Of a stretch of DNA of 64,000 nucleotides, positions 11,326-23,266 are shown in pieces. Source of the DNA: Sipunculus nudus. Lineage: Eukaryota; Annelida; Sipuncula; Golfingiida; Sipunculidae. The position numbers and the translations under genes were made by a program. Positions within the stretch are counted from its first letter, which is position 1. Every line of letters begins with the position of its first letter. The notes beneath the pieces were generated by a model that saw nothing but the letters and a program-made list of their open reading frames with translations, was not told the origin of the DNA and did no database searches. The stretch lies in NCBI GenBank assembly GCA_026874595.1, contig CM049311.1:69297453-69361452 (forward strand), given 5' to 3'.

Positions 11326-12260
11326 AATGATGGACCATTACTTCTCATGTATATGAACAATGCAAGTACTAAACATTTTGAATAAGAAACAATTACACAA
11401 ACATCACTGCTTAAATTCTGGCATGGGTGCACACAACACAAAAATGATTGTAGCTGGCACCACAAGTCTTGTATACAACAAAGCTATCAGATATATATAC
11501 ATATGCCCAAATTCGGACTGATATATCAAACCCCTCCTGAGAAATAAACAGTGACACACACTGTGCAAGAATTATTGTAGGTGGCACCACCAGTCTTGTA
11601 TAGGACAAAGCTATTTGATATGTATAAATATGCCCAATTTCAGGCTGATATATCAAATTCCTCTGAAGAAATAAGCAGGCACATACACTGTGCAAAAGTC
11701 ATTGTAGGTAGTGACACCTGTCTTATGAAGGAGAAAGCCATAAAAAAAATAGACAGGTCAAAATATCAGGCCCATACATCAAACTTACCTCGAGTCTGAT
11801 GCATGGGCTGACCAGGCTTAGGTGAGAAAGGCAATTGCCCCAAGTGAACTGTGACAAATATGCTGGCTCAGGCTACTGCACTGATTGAACTCATGAGCTG
11901 CACCTGGCTAGACTGAGTGAACTTTTGACCTGTACCTGGCTGCACTGAGTGAACGCTTGACCTGTTGCATGATCTGACTCAGTCAGCACTCTGCCAAAGC
12001 TATAAATAGATCCAGGTTGAACTTAGGTGCCAAATCTGATGCAGTGGGCAGTCTGCCAATGCTATAAATAGAATGCAGCTACTGCACTGAGTGAACTCCT
12101 GACCTATACCTGGCTGCACTGAGTGAACTCTTGACCTGTTGCCTAATCACATACAGTTGGCAGTCTGCCAAAGCTATAAATAGATCCAGACTGACCTTTG
12201 GCCTCTTGCCAAATCTGAAATAGTAGCCACACCATTGCATAAGCTCACAGATTGGTTCAA
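11326..12260 (-). mobile_element. T-family element T3 (left copy) with two internal tandem arrays
   Basis: The minus strand opens near 12260 with a T-family head (TTGAACCAATCTGTGAGC, then ATGGTGTGGC), diverged from TTAGCGAACCTGTGAGC of T1. It then runs through a short-unit array containing CTATAAATAG (11830-12260) and two to three units of about 135 bp (11411-11800) that each contain GTGGCACCAC and 'cttgtata'. The tail resembles the tail of T-b near 63050-63140. Boundaries are approximate. Mirror at 47466-48400. Confidence 0.5.
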
Positions 12261-12446
12261 CATGCAGCCCTGAGGGGCATGGTGATCACATGCCTTGTGC
12301 TTGGCTGCACTGATTGAACTCTTGACCTATATCTGGCAGCACTGAATGAACTCTTGATCTGTTGCCAAATCTGAAACAGTTGGCAGTTTCTCAATCTATT
12401 TAAAGATACAGACATGATCTTGGCCTGTTGGTAAATCTGTTCACAC
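11830..12446. repeat. Complex minisatellite with CTATAAATAG words
   Basis: Alternating phrases 'ctgcactgagtgaac', 'tcttgacctgt' and 'gtctgccaaagctataaatag' recur. CTATAAATAG occurs at 12000, 12062 and 12174. The word is a near-ideal TATA box, but its regular recurrence within a tandem array argues for repeat structure rather than three promoters. The array overlaps the T3 head. Confidence 0.6.
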
Positions 12447-12515
12447 ATACTGAAAACTTTGGCTAAAATGCTTTTTTTTCAAGCTTACATATTCATCAAC
12501 CTTTTATCAAAATAT

Positions 12516-13304
12516 CTAGAACAATGAAAGATGCAGTTCTTTCATTGTTAAAGGTCCAATAATTCTGCCAAAAATCATTCAAGTAAACTTGAACAAAGGC
12601 CACCTAAGAATAATTTTTGTGCAATGTTACAGAAGTTATAACTGAAACAATAATTTTGTAGAAGAAATGTTTTGCAGTCCTCAGTATGAAATAGACATAA
12701 TAATGGCCATAAGACCAACTTAAGCTTATTTTATTTGATTGAAAGAACCATGTCCTAGGATAATTCTTTTGAAAAATTGAACAATTTAACTTGACAGTTT
12801 CATCATAAACATTTTAAGCAGAAACAGGCTAAAATTATTTTTTTTCCCATAAAAAACAGGTCAATGTAGGTGGCACCACAAAATCTGCAACTTCAAATAT
12901 GAGTCATGTGACCAACATTTGCACAATACCTGGTAATGCTAGCTTCTGTCATTTCTGAGATTGTCATTTTTGTATGCTTTTTTGGACAGATGACTAAGAT
13001 CAACTTCCTGTAACTCGGCCTTATTCACCAAACTTGAACCATTCATACAAACTTGAGAGAGATGGTATTAAAAATTATTTCTGTGAAATATTGAACAATC
13101 TGGCTTGACCGTTTCAGAGGAGAAGATTTTTCAAGTTTTTTTTAGCTTTTTCTCTATAAAATCTAAGAAAATGCAGAGTTTTTCAGATGGCTTATTTTTT
13201 GCATTATATTTCATGATGCTAGCTCCAGTTTTTTCGAAATAGTATGGGTTAACATAAAGATGACAGACGCCGCCACACCATCACATTAGCTCACAGGTTC
13301 ACTA
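12516..13304 (-). mobile_element. T-family element T2 (left copy)
   Basis: On the minus strand it starts TTAGTGAACCTGTGAGC (13304 downwards), then ATGGTGTGGCGGCGTCTGTC and GTTAACCCATACTAT, and ends in a perfect 12-bp-stem hairpin (AACAATGAAAGA, loop ACTGCA, TCTTTCATTGTT) followed directly by CTAG at 12519-12516. That hairpin-plus-CTRR ending is the classic Helitron 3' signature. The 789-bp body holds diverged repeats of phrases such as 'aagtttgt-aatggtt' and 'cacagaaat-att'. Non-coding. Confidence 0.65.
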
Positions 13305-13611
13305 AAAATTACTACAGATGCATATAGAATGCAAAATTATAATACAGATACATCTCACTGATGGCAAAATCTTGAATTAAGTTGAGTATGGATACCAATT
13401 ATTTATAATCCATGCACAGCCGTCTTTATATAGCCACAGAGAGCTGTATACCTGTGACTAAACATTGCCTGGCATGAGGAATATCTCAAATCATAAATCT
13501 ACAATTTTTAAAAGCTTTTAAAAAACAATTTTGTCAATATTAACCATAGATAACCTGAAATCTAAATGTCTAGAGGCATGATGTAACAGATGCTGACAAA
13601 TTTATGCCAGG

Positions 13612-14692
13612 CTAGATGTATCTGCTTCACACAGCTTACATATATGGTAAAATGACTCAATTCAATCTTTATAATTCAGCCAAAATTCATTCTTTGGAAC
13701 CATAAAAGACAATTATTATAAGAATTATTCTGTGGATTATTCTTGTAAAATATTGGCCTCAGTGGCGTCAGTCAAAAAACGTTTTGCAGGTTTATAACTC
13801 ATATGGGAAAATACAGCAAAATGGCTAAGTTAAGCTTCCCATAACTCAGCCAAACATCACTAAACCAAAACCATTTGAACAAACTTGAATCATCAACATC
13901 TGAGAAAAATAATTAATGTGTGAGATTTTAGAATTTGGCCCAGTGGTTTTTGAGAAGAAGATCTTTGTAGCCACTGAGTAAATGTGGTGTTATGGCAAAT
14001 GACTTAATTCAGCTTCCCATAACTTAGCCAAAAGTCACTGAACTGAGACCATTTGTACAAACTTCACAAAGCACAACCCTAGGATCATTTCTGTGCGATA
14101 TTAGATCAATTTGGCCATATGGTTTCAGAGAAGAAGTTTTTTGTAGCCATCAGTATGATACAGGCACTAATGACCCCCGTACAAAAAGGGCCGATGCAGG
14201 TGGTGCCACCAATACCTCAATTTCAGATATGACTCATGTGACCAACATTGGCATAAAATATAGTGATGATAGCTCCAGCTGTTTCTGAGATTGTAATTTT
14301 AGTATGCTTTTTTGGACAGATGACTAAGTTTAACTTCCTGTAACTTGGCGAAAAAATCACCGAACTTAAACCATTCGAACAAACTTGAAACAGATTGTTC
14401 CAGGAATCATTTCTGTAAAATATTGGACAATTTGGCTGAACAGTTTTGGATAAGAAGATTTAAAGCTTTTTTAGCTTTTTCCCTATAAAATCTAAGAAAT
14501 TGCAGTTAGCCAAAAAATAAGCAAAATCCTATAGAGTTTTTTAGATGACTAATTTTTTGCATAAAATTTTGTGATGCTAACTCTTGCCATTTTCAAGATA
14601 GTATGGGTTAACGTACAGACGCCAGACAACGGACGACAGACTATCGACGCCGGACAACGCCACACCATCGCATAAGCTCACAGGTTCGCTAA
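13612..14692 (-). mobile_element. T-family element T1 (left copy)
   Basis: On the minus strand it starts TTAGCGAACCTGTGAGC, continues ATGCGATGGTGTGGCG, then a run of GTC/CGTC words and GTTAACCCATACTATCTTG, and ends GATACATCTAG at 13612. The body (1081 bp) contains three or four diverged internal units, each with 'cacagaaatgat' and 'agtttgt..aaatggt'. One carries GGTGGCACCACC. Same start and stop logic as H2, P and T2. Mirror at 45034-46114. Confidence 0.65.
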
Positions 14693-14855
14693 AAATTCCA
14701 TATTGTTACCTGAAACTATTTAATGAATATCAGAGGATATCATAAAATTCCCTTTATCCACAATTTCTGTGTTCTCAGCTTTATGACATTTAAATAACTT
14801 GCCTTATTAAATTATTATACAACCTTCTGGCCAGGAAATGAACATATGAAGTCCT

Positions 14856-15255
14856 GCAGAACATTGGTACCGGGAACCTAGGTCAGGACTTTAGAACAAG
14901 TACTGAGGAACTCCGAACACAGATCTTGTGGAAAATAGGTCCTGCTGAACATAGGTGAGGTCATGTGGAACATAAGTAGCATAGAAGTTCTGTGGAACAT
15001 TGGAACTTAGGAACATACATCATGTTGAACATACAGTGGTCCTCTGGAACATACGTCATGTGGAACATAGGTCCTGGGGAACATAAATACCAGGAACATA
15101 GGTACTGTGGCACGTGTCCTGTGAAAAATGTGTCCTGTGGAACATAGGTAATGTGGGACATCTATAGATACTGCTGCACATAAGTATATGGAACATAGGT
15201 ACAGTGAATATCTAGGTACTGTGAAACATGAGTACACTCTTATGTGGAACTGGAA
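14856..15255. repeat. Minisatellite of GGAACATAGGTCCTGT-like units
   Basis: A run of short degenerate units, mostly 15-22 bp, in which 'tgtggaacata' alternates with 'ggtcctg' or 'ggtac'. Both strands stay open for 60-80 codons here because the period is short. The translated CSTxxYVP-like repeats are array artefacts. Mirror at 44471-44870. Confidence 0.75.
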
Positions 15256-16090
15256 TAACAACAGACAAAGACCAATCTGAATGCTGAGTATGACAGAAAG
15301 TTAGCTCAGCTAGAAACAATTTATTTATGTGTTCATTTTAACACTTAGTGAGAGCTAGTATAATTTACAGGCACAGACTCATGGTTTTGGTGCAAACCAT
15401 CACCAGTCACACTGAAGCTCTAAACGTTTGTGTTGACAGGCCTACTTGTGTGTCCTTGTATCAAGGAGTCAACTCATACAAATGGTATGTCACCATCCAA
15501 TAATAATTGTGACTTTCACATAATTGAAGACCTGGAAATGACAGCTATTGTCACATTTTTACACAATAACAGATTAAGACAGGCATCTGATCATAACATT
15601 TTTCTGTTGATAAACACAGTGCAGTGAAATTAAATTTGTCCAACAAAATGTGAATTAATATCCTTATGTTTCACTAGATTTTTATATCTGCTGGAATCTG
15701 ACCTTGACAGCTGTGACATTTCAGACACCATATATGACACACCCAGGTTAACGGGACCTAGATAACAGGGGTGATTAGCTTTTTAGGTTGAATGTCTGAC
15801 AAAAGTTGGTTTGTTTAGACAAGAAACAAGCTCCATGGGTGGCCACCAAAAGATAAATACAGACAGTAGACCAAAACTAGCAAAGAAGTGACTGATGTGA
15901 TCTAATGTGAAACAGCACCACAGAAGTAATGTGATGTACTGGTAAATAATAATGAACATATATATATATATGTGTATGTATATGAGCAAATGAGATACAA
16001 AACTGCATAAATACAAAGTTGACACACACACACATATATATATATATTGTTCTGAACATGTTACTGTTTCAGGCAGACATTTCTGGGAAA
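15256..16090. other. Arm segment without genes, with TA/CA microsatellites
   Basis: No gene recognised. Short TA runs at about 15958-15970 and CA/TA runs at about 16024-16047 give low-complexity tyrosine- and isoleucine-rich frames on the minus strand. Mirror at 43636-44470. Confidence 0.5.
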
Positions 16091-16740
16091 GTTCAGGTTA
16101 CAGTAACTCTTCCCCATTTAGTGGGCAGGGGCGAAGTCATAAAATTTAAATGCCAAAATTTCAAGGCTATTATCAAATCTTGATCTATCATTAGCTGACA
16201 GACAACCAAAGTGGAACTCAGAAGAGCACCTCTTCCAAGGCAGAGCATTCCATATATGGATCTGCAACCTGATCTGGATCCAAAACAAAATTTAATGGGG
16301 TCTTCCAGTGTCCCACCAGTCCGCACAGGTTCTAAGCAATTGAGCAGTTTTTGTGGAAGCCTTTTTTCCAATTTGTTGTAATACTTTTTTCTTGTTGGAT
16401 AAAAGATAAGAGGCAAAATTTCAAGGTAAATATCAAATCTTGATCAAACATTAGCTGACAGACAACCAAAGTGGTACTCAGTAGAGTACCTCTGCCAAGG
16501 CACAACATTCCATATATGGATCTGCAACCTGATCTGGATCCCAAACAAAATATAATGGGGTCTTCTAATGTCCCACCAGTCCATACAGGTTCTAATCAAA
16601 TGAGCAGTTTTTGTGTAATCATTTTTTTCAATTTGTTTAAAAACATTTTTCCTGTTGGAGGTAACTGCCTCTATTTTTAATGCTACCTTAACTCTGTATA
16701 TCTGCAGAACTTCATTCCAGTTTGGGAGTAGGTGACAGGG
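16091..16740 (-). repeat. About 260-bp tandem units of a dispersed repeat
   Basis: Two clear units, offset about 260 bp ('aaaatttcaagg' at 16154 and 16415). Each contains 'ccatatatggatctgcaacc', 'gatctggatcc' and 'attagctgacagacaacc'. On the minus strand both units can be translated to SIYGMLCLGRG..LLS, explaining frames of up to 107 codons here. The unit-to-unit repetition and lack of any known domain argue against a gene. Mirror at 42985-43635. Confidence 0.65.
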
Positions 16741-16964
16741 CAGCAGCACATACTTCCTCTCCTTTTATATCCTGTTAACCAGGTTCAGTTACTAACTACT
16801 GCACCTGAAGGCCCCGGCTGTGTAATTTTCCCCATTGCTGGGTCGTACCACCATGCATTCGAGTGAACCACTGCTGAGGGGCATGGCCTTCCCATAAAGC
16901 CTACAGAGCACTCACCGGGGGGGGGGGGGGGGGAGGGGGGAGGATGATCATAAAAAATCTTACC

Positions 16965-17035
16965 GCCTTTGCTGATATTCAAATTCACAATCTCTTAGCT
17001 TTGAGTCCTGAGCCCTACCACTAGACCACAGAAGT
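16965..17035 (-). repeat. tRNA-like SINE head near the inner arm edge
   Basis: The minus strand reads TGGTCTAGTGGTAGGG, a good RNA polymerase III A box, and about 40 bases later GAATTTGAATATC, a decayed B box (consensus GGTTCGANTCC). The two are spaced as in a tRNA. No intact tRNA fold is claimed. A run of 17 G lies at 16917-16933. Immediately inward are the words CCGCCACCAAGGAGGTTATG (minus strand), start of a widespread invertebrate repeat, up to the arm edge. Confidence 0.4.
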
Positions 17036-17146
17036 TCTTTTATTATCCTGCTGACAGTCAAACAGATGTGAAAACATAACCTCCTTGGTGGCGGTAGTTA
17101 TTGCCAGGCTGAAGTGCAGGGGAAATATTACCTTATGACCCAGTGT

Positions 17147-19660
17147 AAAACAAGGGACCTATGGGTCACGACGCTCAGCTGTTTTATATGATAAAAAAAT
17201 ATTATTTAGAAATGAGGCACATGCTGGTTTTGTGTGGTAATAAATATAAGCTGTATTATGAGTTGTTGTTGTGTAGCTTATGTATGATTTTGATAGTACC
17301 TTTGGAGACAGGGAAGAGGATTGATTTCATTTTTTTTATTAACAAATGGAGTACTACTGTCACACAGATTTTGACTTGGCCATATAACTTATAAGCAGAA
17401 CATATAATATAAGAGTTTAACTATTTATTAAAAAAATTACAAATATTGTCCCAAATATAATTTTAATTAAAAATAATAAGAGAATCATATGATTTTTTTA
17501 AAATGAAATATAACTGATATGATTATTAAAATAATATTACAGAATATATTCATGAATGCATTCATGAATACATTTTGAAAGTATTTGAACGAGTATTCAT
17601 ATACTTTCATTTTTACCTGAATTCCCATTCTTTATGCAAGAAATTTTATAATGGAGTACATAATCATATTCGTATTTAAATACAATTACAAAGTATTCGC
17701 ACCATGTCTGGTATTTATTCAGTTTTCACCAAACAAAGATGTTGAGAATCCAGAATATACAAAATTCACACATTTAAATAATGATCATAAGTACCTGGTT
17801 TTATGGCCTTTATTTATATTAAAAAATAACTGTAAAAAATTCATTTTGGACTAATTTCACATCAATGTACACACTAGACACAGTAGAAATCTAGATTAAT
17901 ATTATCAACTGCATCTTTGTCTATCATTAATTTCCTTCATATAATCCCTAATGATTAGTAATGAATAATATGATTTACTTCTTTATCATTAAAATTGAAC
18001 TGAAAAATGCCATAGGTGACTGCATGGTGTTATTTGGAATATATTTGGAATATTCTACCTACGATACAAGATTCTTATATCATCAGTAACTGCAAGTTAA
18101 TTTCCTGTCATTATAAACTAACAAATTCCTTTTCTATTTTTCTTTAATTTGTTATTAAAAACCAATAAAAATTTATTTATTTATTGTTTATTGTTATGTT
18201 GTTGTTTAAAACTACTAGATGAGTTGGGTTGGACACCTGGATCAACTGTGGCTGGCCATAAGCTGCCTGGATTCTCGCCTCAAGCGTGCATATTTTGATG
18301 AAAGGTCAACAAGGTCAACAAAGTGGTGACTCAAGAGGGGCTGGAGAGAGCCAAAGTCTGACAGGGTCTCATAAAAAACATTAATAAAAGCTACAATATT
18401 TGGCCAATTTCTTTCAGCTTTCTAAACTAAAAAGCTGAAATCCTTATGTGTGCATGATATGAAAATTATATCAACAGTGCTCACGGGAAACAAACGTGCC
18501 ATGGTCACAGTTGGGCAAAATTTAAGGTACTAATTTTATATTTATGCTAATAACTTATAAAATTTGAAAAATTCAGAACTAATTTTGGGTATTCAATTGA
18601 ATCTTGATTAAATAATGTTACATCCCTGACAAAAAAAATCTCTAGCTTCAGCAATGCCCTTGTTAAGGAAGTAAATATATTTCTTGATTTTTTACAAAGT
18701 GCATTATGTTTGGGCCCATAACTTAAAACAATTACGCAATACTGACATCATTCTGGCATGTGCATAGAGAATGAAAAATATGTATATTATTTATGATTTA
18801 AGTCAGATCAGTGGTTTTGATATTAGGCAGTCTTGAAGTGTAACAATGGGTTTTTAATGGAAAAATGAAGTTTTTCATTAATATCTCAAAGGTATTAAGT
18901 CCTAGTGACCAAATTCTTGGCATGGTAGGGGATTTTGGAGACATCTAACTGTATGCCGAATTTAAAGAACTTAGAGCTGAAGCTGGGGAGCTGAGCTCTT
19001 GCAAACTGCACAACACTAGCTTGATGTAAACAATATGTTACATGGTACTTGAAAACTTGATTAAAATCTACAGTTTTTGATCAACTGGTTTCAAAATTTT
19101 GGTGTTAACAGTTGAAATGCTAACAAAAACATGCTGTGAAAATTAAATCCACAGTATTTACAGTAAAAAAAAGTGCCATGGTCAAAGTTGGGCAAAATTT
19201 AAGGTACCAATTTTTTATTTTTATTAATATTTTTAAAAATTTAAAAGATTTTCATCTAATTTTGGGTATACAATTTAATTTTGATTAATTAAAGTTATAT
19301 TACTGGAAAAAAGGTCCATAGCTTTAACATTTTTTGTGTTAAGTGATCAAATATCTTTCCTGATGTTTTACAAAATGCATCATGTTTGGGCCCATAACTT
19401 TTTTAAATTAAATAATACAGACATAATTTCTGGCATGTATATAGGAACTATATAGAGGAATATTTATGGTAAATATGAGGAAAAACAGATAAGTGGTTTT
19501 GATATTAGGCAGTCCTGAAGTGTGAAAATAGGTTTTAAATAAAAAATTGAGGTTTTTCCTTAATTTCTCAAAGGAATGAAGTTGCAAAGACCCAGTTTTC
19601 GGCTTGGTAGGAGATCTTGGGGACATCTAACATTATGCCCAATTTTGGATTCCTAGGTCT
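17147..19660 (-). mobile_element. Element Y1, Y subtype of family X, headless
   Basis: Begins with the X-type tail AACAAGGGACCTATGGGTCA but has a different middle (17180-18560) before rejoining X-like sequence ('cgtgccatgg', 'gggcaaaatttaaggtacc', 'gatattaggcagtc'). It is paired with Y2 at 27214-29729 as a direct repeat, offset about 10,065 bp, a few percent diverged. A perfect 24-bp palindrome centred on ATGCAT lies at 17547-17570. At 19660 ('cctaggtct') Y1 stops and interior X sequence begins. The 77-codon frame at 17161-17394 recurs in Y2 but has no recognised domain. Confidence 0.65.
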
Positions 19661-21283
19661 GGACTAATACCTTTATTTCACATTCAAGGGAATAATACAT
19701 TTAAGTTTACATATTATTTAAGCATATCCACTTTTTCCATTAAAATAGTTTTTATCTGATTAATTTTTTTTATTTACAAGTTTTATAAATTTGTATAAAA
19801 AAAACACTGAAAATATAAGTTAAAATATTAGAATTCTTAGTTGCAATCATTATACATCCAGAGTGTAGCTCGTATTGGGTCATATTATGCATACAAATAT
19901 ATTTTTATTATTTTTAAATCACAAATTTTTAAACTGAATTTAAAAGAAAATAATGCCACAACATGGCATCTGCAAGATTATTCCTTGAATCACTATTAAA
20001 AAGTTTTGCACATTGGTTTTTTTAGTACATGCTTAATCTTATTCACCAAAATCAAATAAGATTCTGTAAATTTGGTAAAATAAAAACATCTTTTCAAATA
20101 AAGTATACACACTGTTGGTTGAATGAGGGACAAACAATATCATTATGCTAATTACAATCTAAGCTTTAATTTATTCCTTGAATTAATAGTCAATTTCACA
20201 CCTTGTGAAGTTTTTACTCTTCTCAAGGAAGGAATTACTTATCTGATGAACATCCACACTTTCATAGCAATACACCACTTTGTGGACACAATTAAATGTG
20301 CACTTTAATCATTGTAACCCTGGTGGTAAATACAAAATCTAAAATGTAGCATAGCCAAGAATAAAATGAAATACAGAAAATTATAACATTCATCTAGTTA
20401 ATGCATCATCTAGGGGGGGAGGGTGTGCATGGCAGAGGGGAAGCCTGCAAGTAGTGGCCAAGCTGAGCCAAGGCAAGCTGCCTGGTGTGGGTTACATAAT
20501 GCAAGTGAAGGCTGTACTACTAGGTGGGCTAGCTGTAAACAACACTTCACATGGTGTATGAAAACTTGAATAAAAACTACTCTTTTCAATAAATTCCTTT
20601 GAAATGTCAGATTTTGAATGATTAAATCCTTATGTATATATACTGTGAAAATTAAATCAACAGTGCTTACAGGGAAAAAACGTGCCATTGCCAAAGTTGG
20701 ACAAAATTTAAGGTATTGATTTTTTATTTATGCTAATAACTTGAAAAATTTGCAAAATTCAGATCTAATTTTTGGTAAACAATTGAATCTTGATTAAATA
20801 AAGTTATATTCCTGAAAAAAGTCTCCAGCTTCAGCAATTCTCATGTTAGGTGAGTAAATATATTTCCTGATTTTTTTAAAAATTGCATTATTTTTGGGCC
20901 CATAACTTCAAAATTATACCCAATACTGACCTAATTTTTGGTATGTTCATAGATAATGTATGGAAAAATAAAACTAAATATAATCAAAAACAGATCAGTG
21001 GTTTTGATATTAGGCAGCATTGAAGTGTAACAATGGCTTTTTTATGGAAAGCAGATGGTTTTTCCTTAATATCTCAAAGGAACGAAGTTCTAATGACCCA
21101 ATTTTTGGTATGGTAGGAGATTTTAGGGACATCTTATGGTCTGCAAAATTTTGGATTCGTAGGTCCAATGGTTTTAAAATGTACCCTGTTAACGGCCTGA
21201 CGGCCAGATGGCCGGACGGACGGCCGGACGACGGACAAAGGACCACGACTATAGCTCAGATGACTTATAGTCAGCTGAGCTAA
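19661..21283 (-). mobile_element. Element X interior and head fused to Y1
   Basis: Enters X at 'ggactaatacctttatttcac', the same point as X1 at about 5317. It passes the 'gttaatgcatcat' plus G tract near 20400 and ends with the GGACGG/GACGG run (21205-21240) and the imperfect palindrome formed by AGCTCAGATGACTTATAG and TCAGCTGAGCTAA. Together with Y1 it is a composite: Y tail and body, then X middle and head. Confidence 0.6.
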
Positions 21284-21690
21284 TAATAGGCCAGGAAATG
21301 TCAATCCAACTGCACACAGGCTTTCTGTTTTTTTTTACAACCTGGTGTTTATAACATTTTGGTGGCTGCTTAAACAATTGAAACATATTAAACAAGTATA
21401 TCTGGCAGCAAATCAGAGAAACGAGTTTTGCAAAGGGCCTTTTGTAACAAGTGACATATGCAAACGACCACCTGTACCTTAGGTCACATGGTTTACCTTT
21501 TTTGTTTTTACTGTTTAAAAACAGCCAATAGATAAAAAAGCTCACACATCCGTCACAGAGGTGATATAAAGTCTTACAGTTCATTTATATATATACCCAG
21601 ATAAAACATAAGCCAGAAATCACATTTATTCTACAATTAAAAGATGATAAATAACTTTTTTTTCAGCAAAATGGACGTTTTGGACCTGCA
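21284..21690. other. No gene seen
   Basis: Flank between the X head and a T-family body. The longest frame (21249-21584, minus) overlaps the X palindrome and has no recognised domain. Confidence 0.4.
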
Positions 21691-22500
21691 ATTTTTGGAC
21701 TAGGACATTTTAAAACAAGGACACATTGTCTAGACACCAGACAGAGCCAGGTCAGTTGCTATGGTGATGTCTGGACCCCACCTGGTTGTACTGAGTGACC
21801 TCTTGACTTGGCTGCTAAAACTCAGTGTGTTGTCAAATCTGTTTTCAAACACAGATAGCCTTTTTCAATTGGCTACACTACTTTTGTAAAGCTGCATTAA
21901 CCCAATCTATTCTTATAAAACTGGCAGAACCCTACCATAGAATAATTCTTGTAAAGTTTAAACCAATCAGCTTAACAGTTTCATTATAAAACAGAGTATA
22001 AGCTATAAGAGTCTAAAATTACATTTTCACTTGTAAAAAACAGATCAATGTAGGTGGCACCACCAATACCTCAATTTCGGATATGACATATGTGACAATT
22101 TGGTGATGATAGCTCTAGCCATTTTTGAGATTGAAATTTTAGTGTGCTTTTTTGGACAGATGAATAAGTTCAACCTCCTGTAACTCGGCCCAAAATCTCC
22201 GAACTGGAACCATTCGATCAAACTTGAGAGAGAATGTTCTAGGGATCATTTCTGTGAAATATTAGACAATTTGGCTGGACAGTTTCAGAGAAGAAGATCT
22301 TTAAACCTTTTTTAGCTTTTCCTTATAAAATCTAAGAAAATGCAGTTAGAAAAAAATAAACAAAATCCAATACAGTTTTTCAGATGACTGATTATTTGTA
22401 AAAAATTTGGTGATGCAAGCTCCTGCCATTTTTGGGTTAGATATGGTTAACGTACAGACGACGCGCGATGCAACGACGGATGAAGATAAAGAAATTATCA
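21691..22500 (-). mobile_element. T-family element, head decayed
   Basis: Contains T-family body phrases on the minus strand: GTACGTTAAC near 22450, 'cacagaaatgatccct', 'aagtttgat-gaatggttcc', and GGTGGTGCCACC near 22051. The conserved TTAGCGAACC head is missing; a CGTCG-rich stretch marks where it should be (22450-22485). Boundaries approximate. Confidence 0.45.
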
Positions 22501-22866
22501 CAAAAAAATAAAACTTTGGCTTCATGGACAAGAAGAAGTCATTTATACTGAACCCTCACTGGCCTATCATATATTTTACCTATGACTGAATCTATAAATA
22601 AATACAATACTTTATGTTACCTGTAAATCAGATTTATTTAATAGATAATATTATAACTTTTATATAATTTTTAATTAATTGCCATTCAAGATCAAGAATT
22701 CTATTCAGTAAATTTTCTCTTTACAGTCAAACTTTTTGTGCATCTTGAATAATTCAAATAACAATGGGTACACTCTGTAGATATCTGTGGAGTATGATCC
22801 TAAAAAGGTAAATTATGTGGCTGAAAAACACTGATAAGATAGAAACATAAGCCAAGCAAAGTTTAA

Positions 22867-23263
22867 AGCTGTGTTTCCATTCATCCGTAAATCTCATACG
22901 TCTCATACAAAAAAAATGGGATCCCTCTTTTTAAGATGAATTGTTTCCTTACGTATGTTTTAACATGCTCCGCATGCGTATCCGCAAAAACGGACAGCAT
23001 CGAAACGGATTGGTGAGCGATTTATCTGTTTGTGGATGGCAAAAATGCCTACATTTCCCAACAGTGCCCCGGTGTCAGGTGAGATTAGACATATTGATCT
23101 TCTTCCTGCCTGTCTTCCTTGCAGTTTCAAAAAGAGGCACGTGAAAGGGTATCCGCAAGAAAAACGTACGTACTTATGGAAACAGTTTTTGCGGATTGCG
23201 CACTATAGAACGTACGTACGTCTTTTGCGGATACGTTTTTTGCGGATACATGGAAACACAGCT
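22867..23263. mobile_element. Harbinger-like MITE, 397 bp, TAA target duplication
   Basis: The ends are perfect 14-bp inverted repeats, AGCTGTGTTTCCAT and ATGGAAACACAGCT, flanked on both sides by TAA (22864-22866, 23264-23266). A 3-bp TWA duplication is the hallmark of PIF/Harbinger elements. The interior is CpG-rich for this window, with CGTACGTACG words and several copies of TTTTGCGGAT/ATCCGCAAAA. No transposase is encoded. Confidence 0.7.
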
Positions 23264-23266
23264 TAA

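Larger units (their letters stand above)
6053..17103 (+). repeat. Left arm of giant inverted duplication (11.05 kb)
   Basis: Each position x matches the reverse complement of position 59726-x over almost the whole length (59725-x inside the G tract near 16925, where left has 17 G and right 18 C). I noticed at least seven single-base differences, for example near 8911, 9003, 10513, 11985, 13023, 14350 and 14387, so identity is about 99.9%. The outer end begins with the 10-bp palindrome CTCTGCAGAG; the inner end is GGCGGTAGTTATTG. The arm is filled with nested non-autonomous repeats and carries no recognisable gene. Confidence 0.95.
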
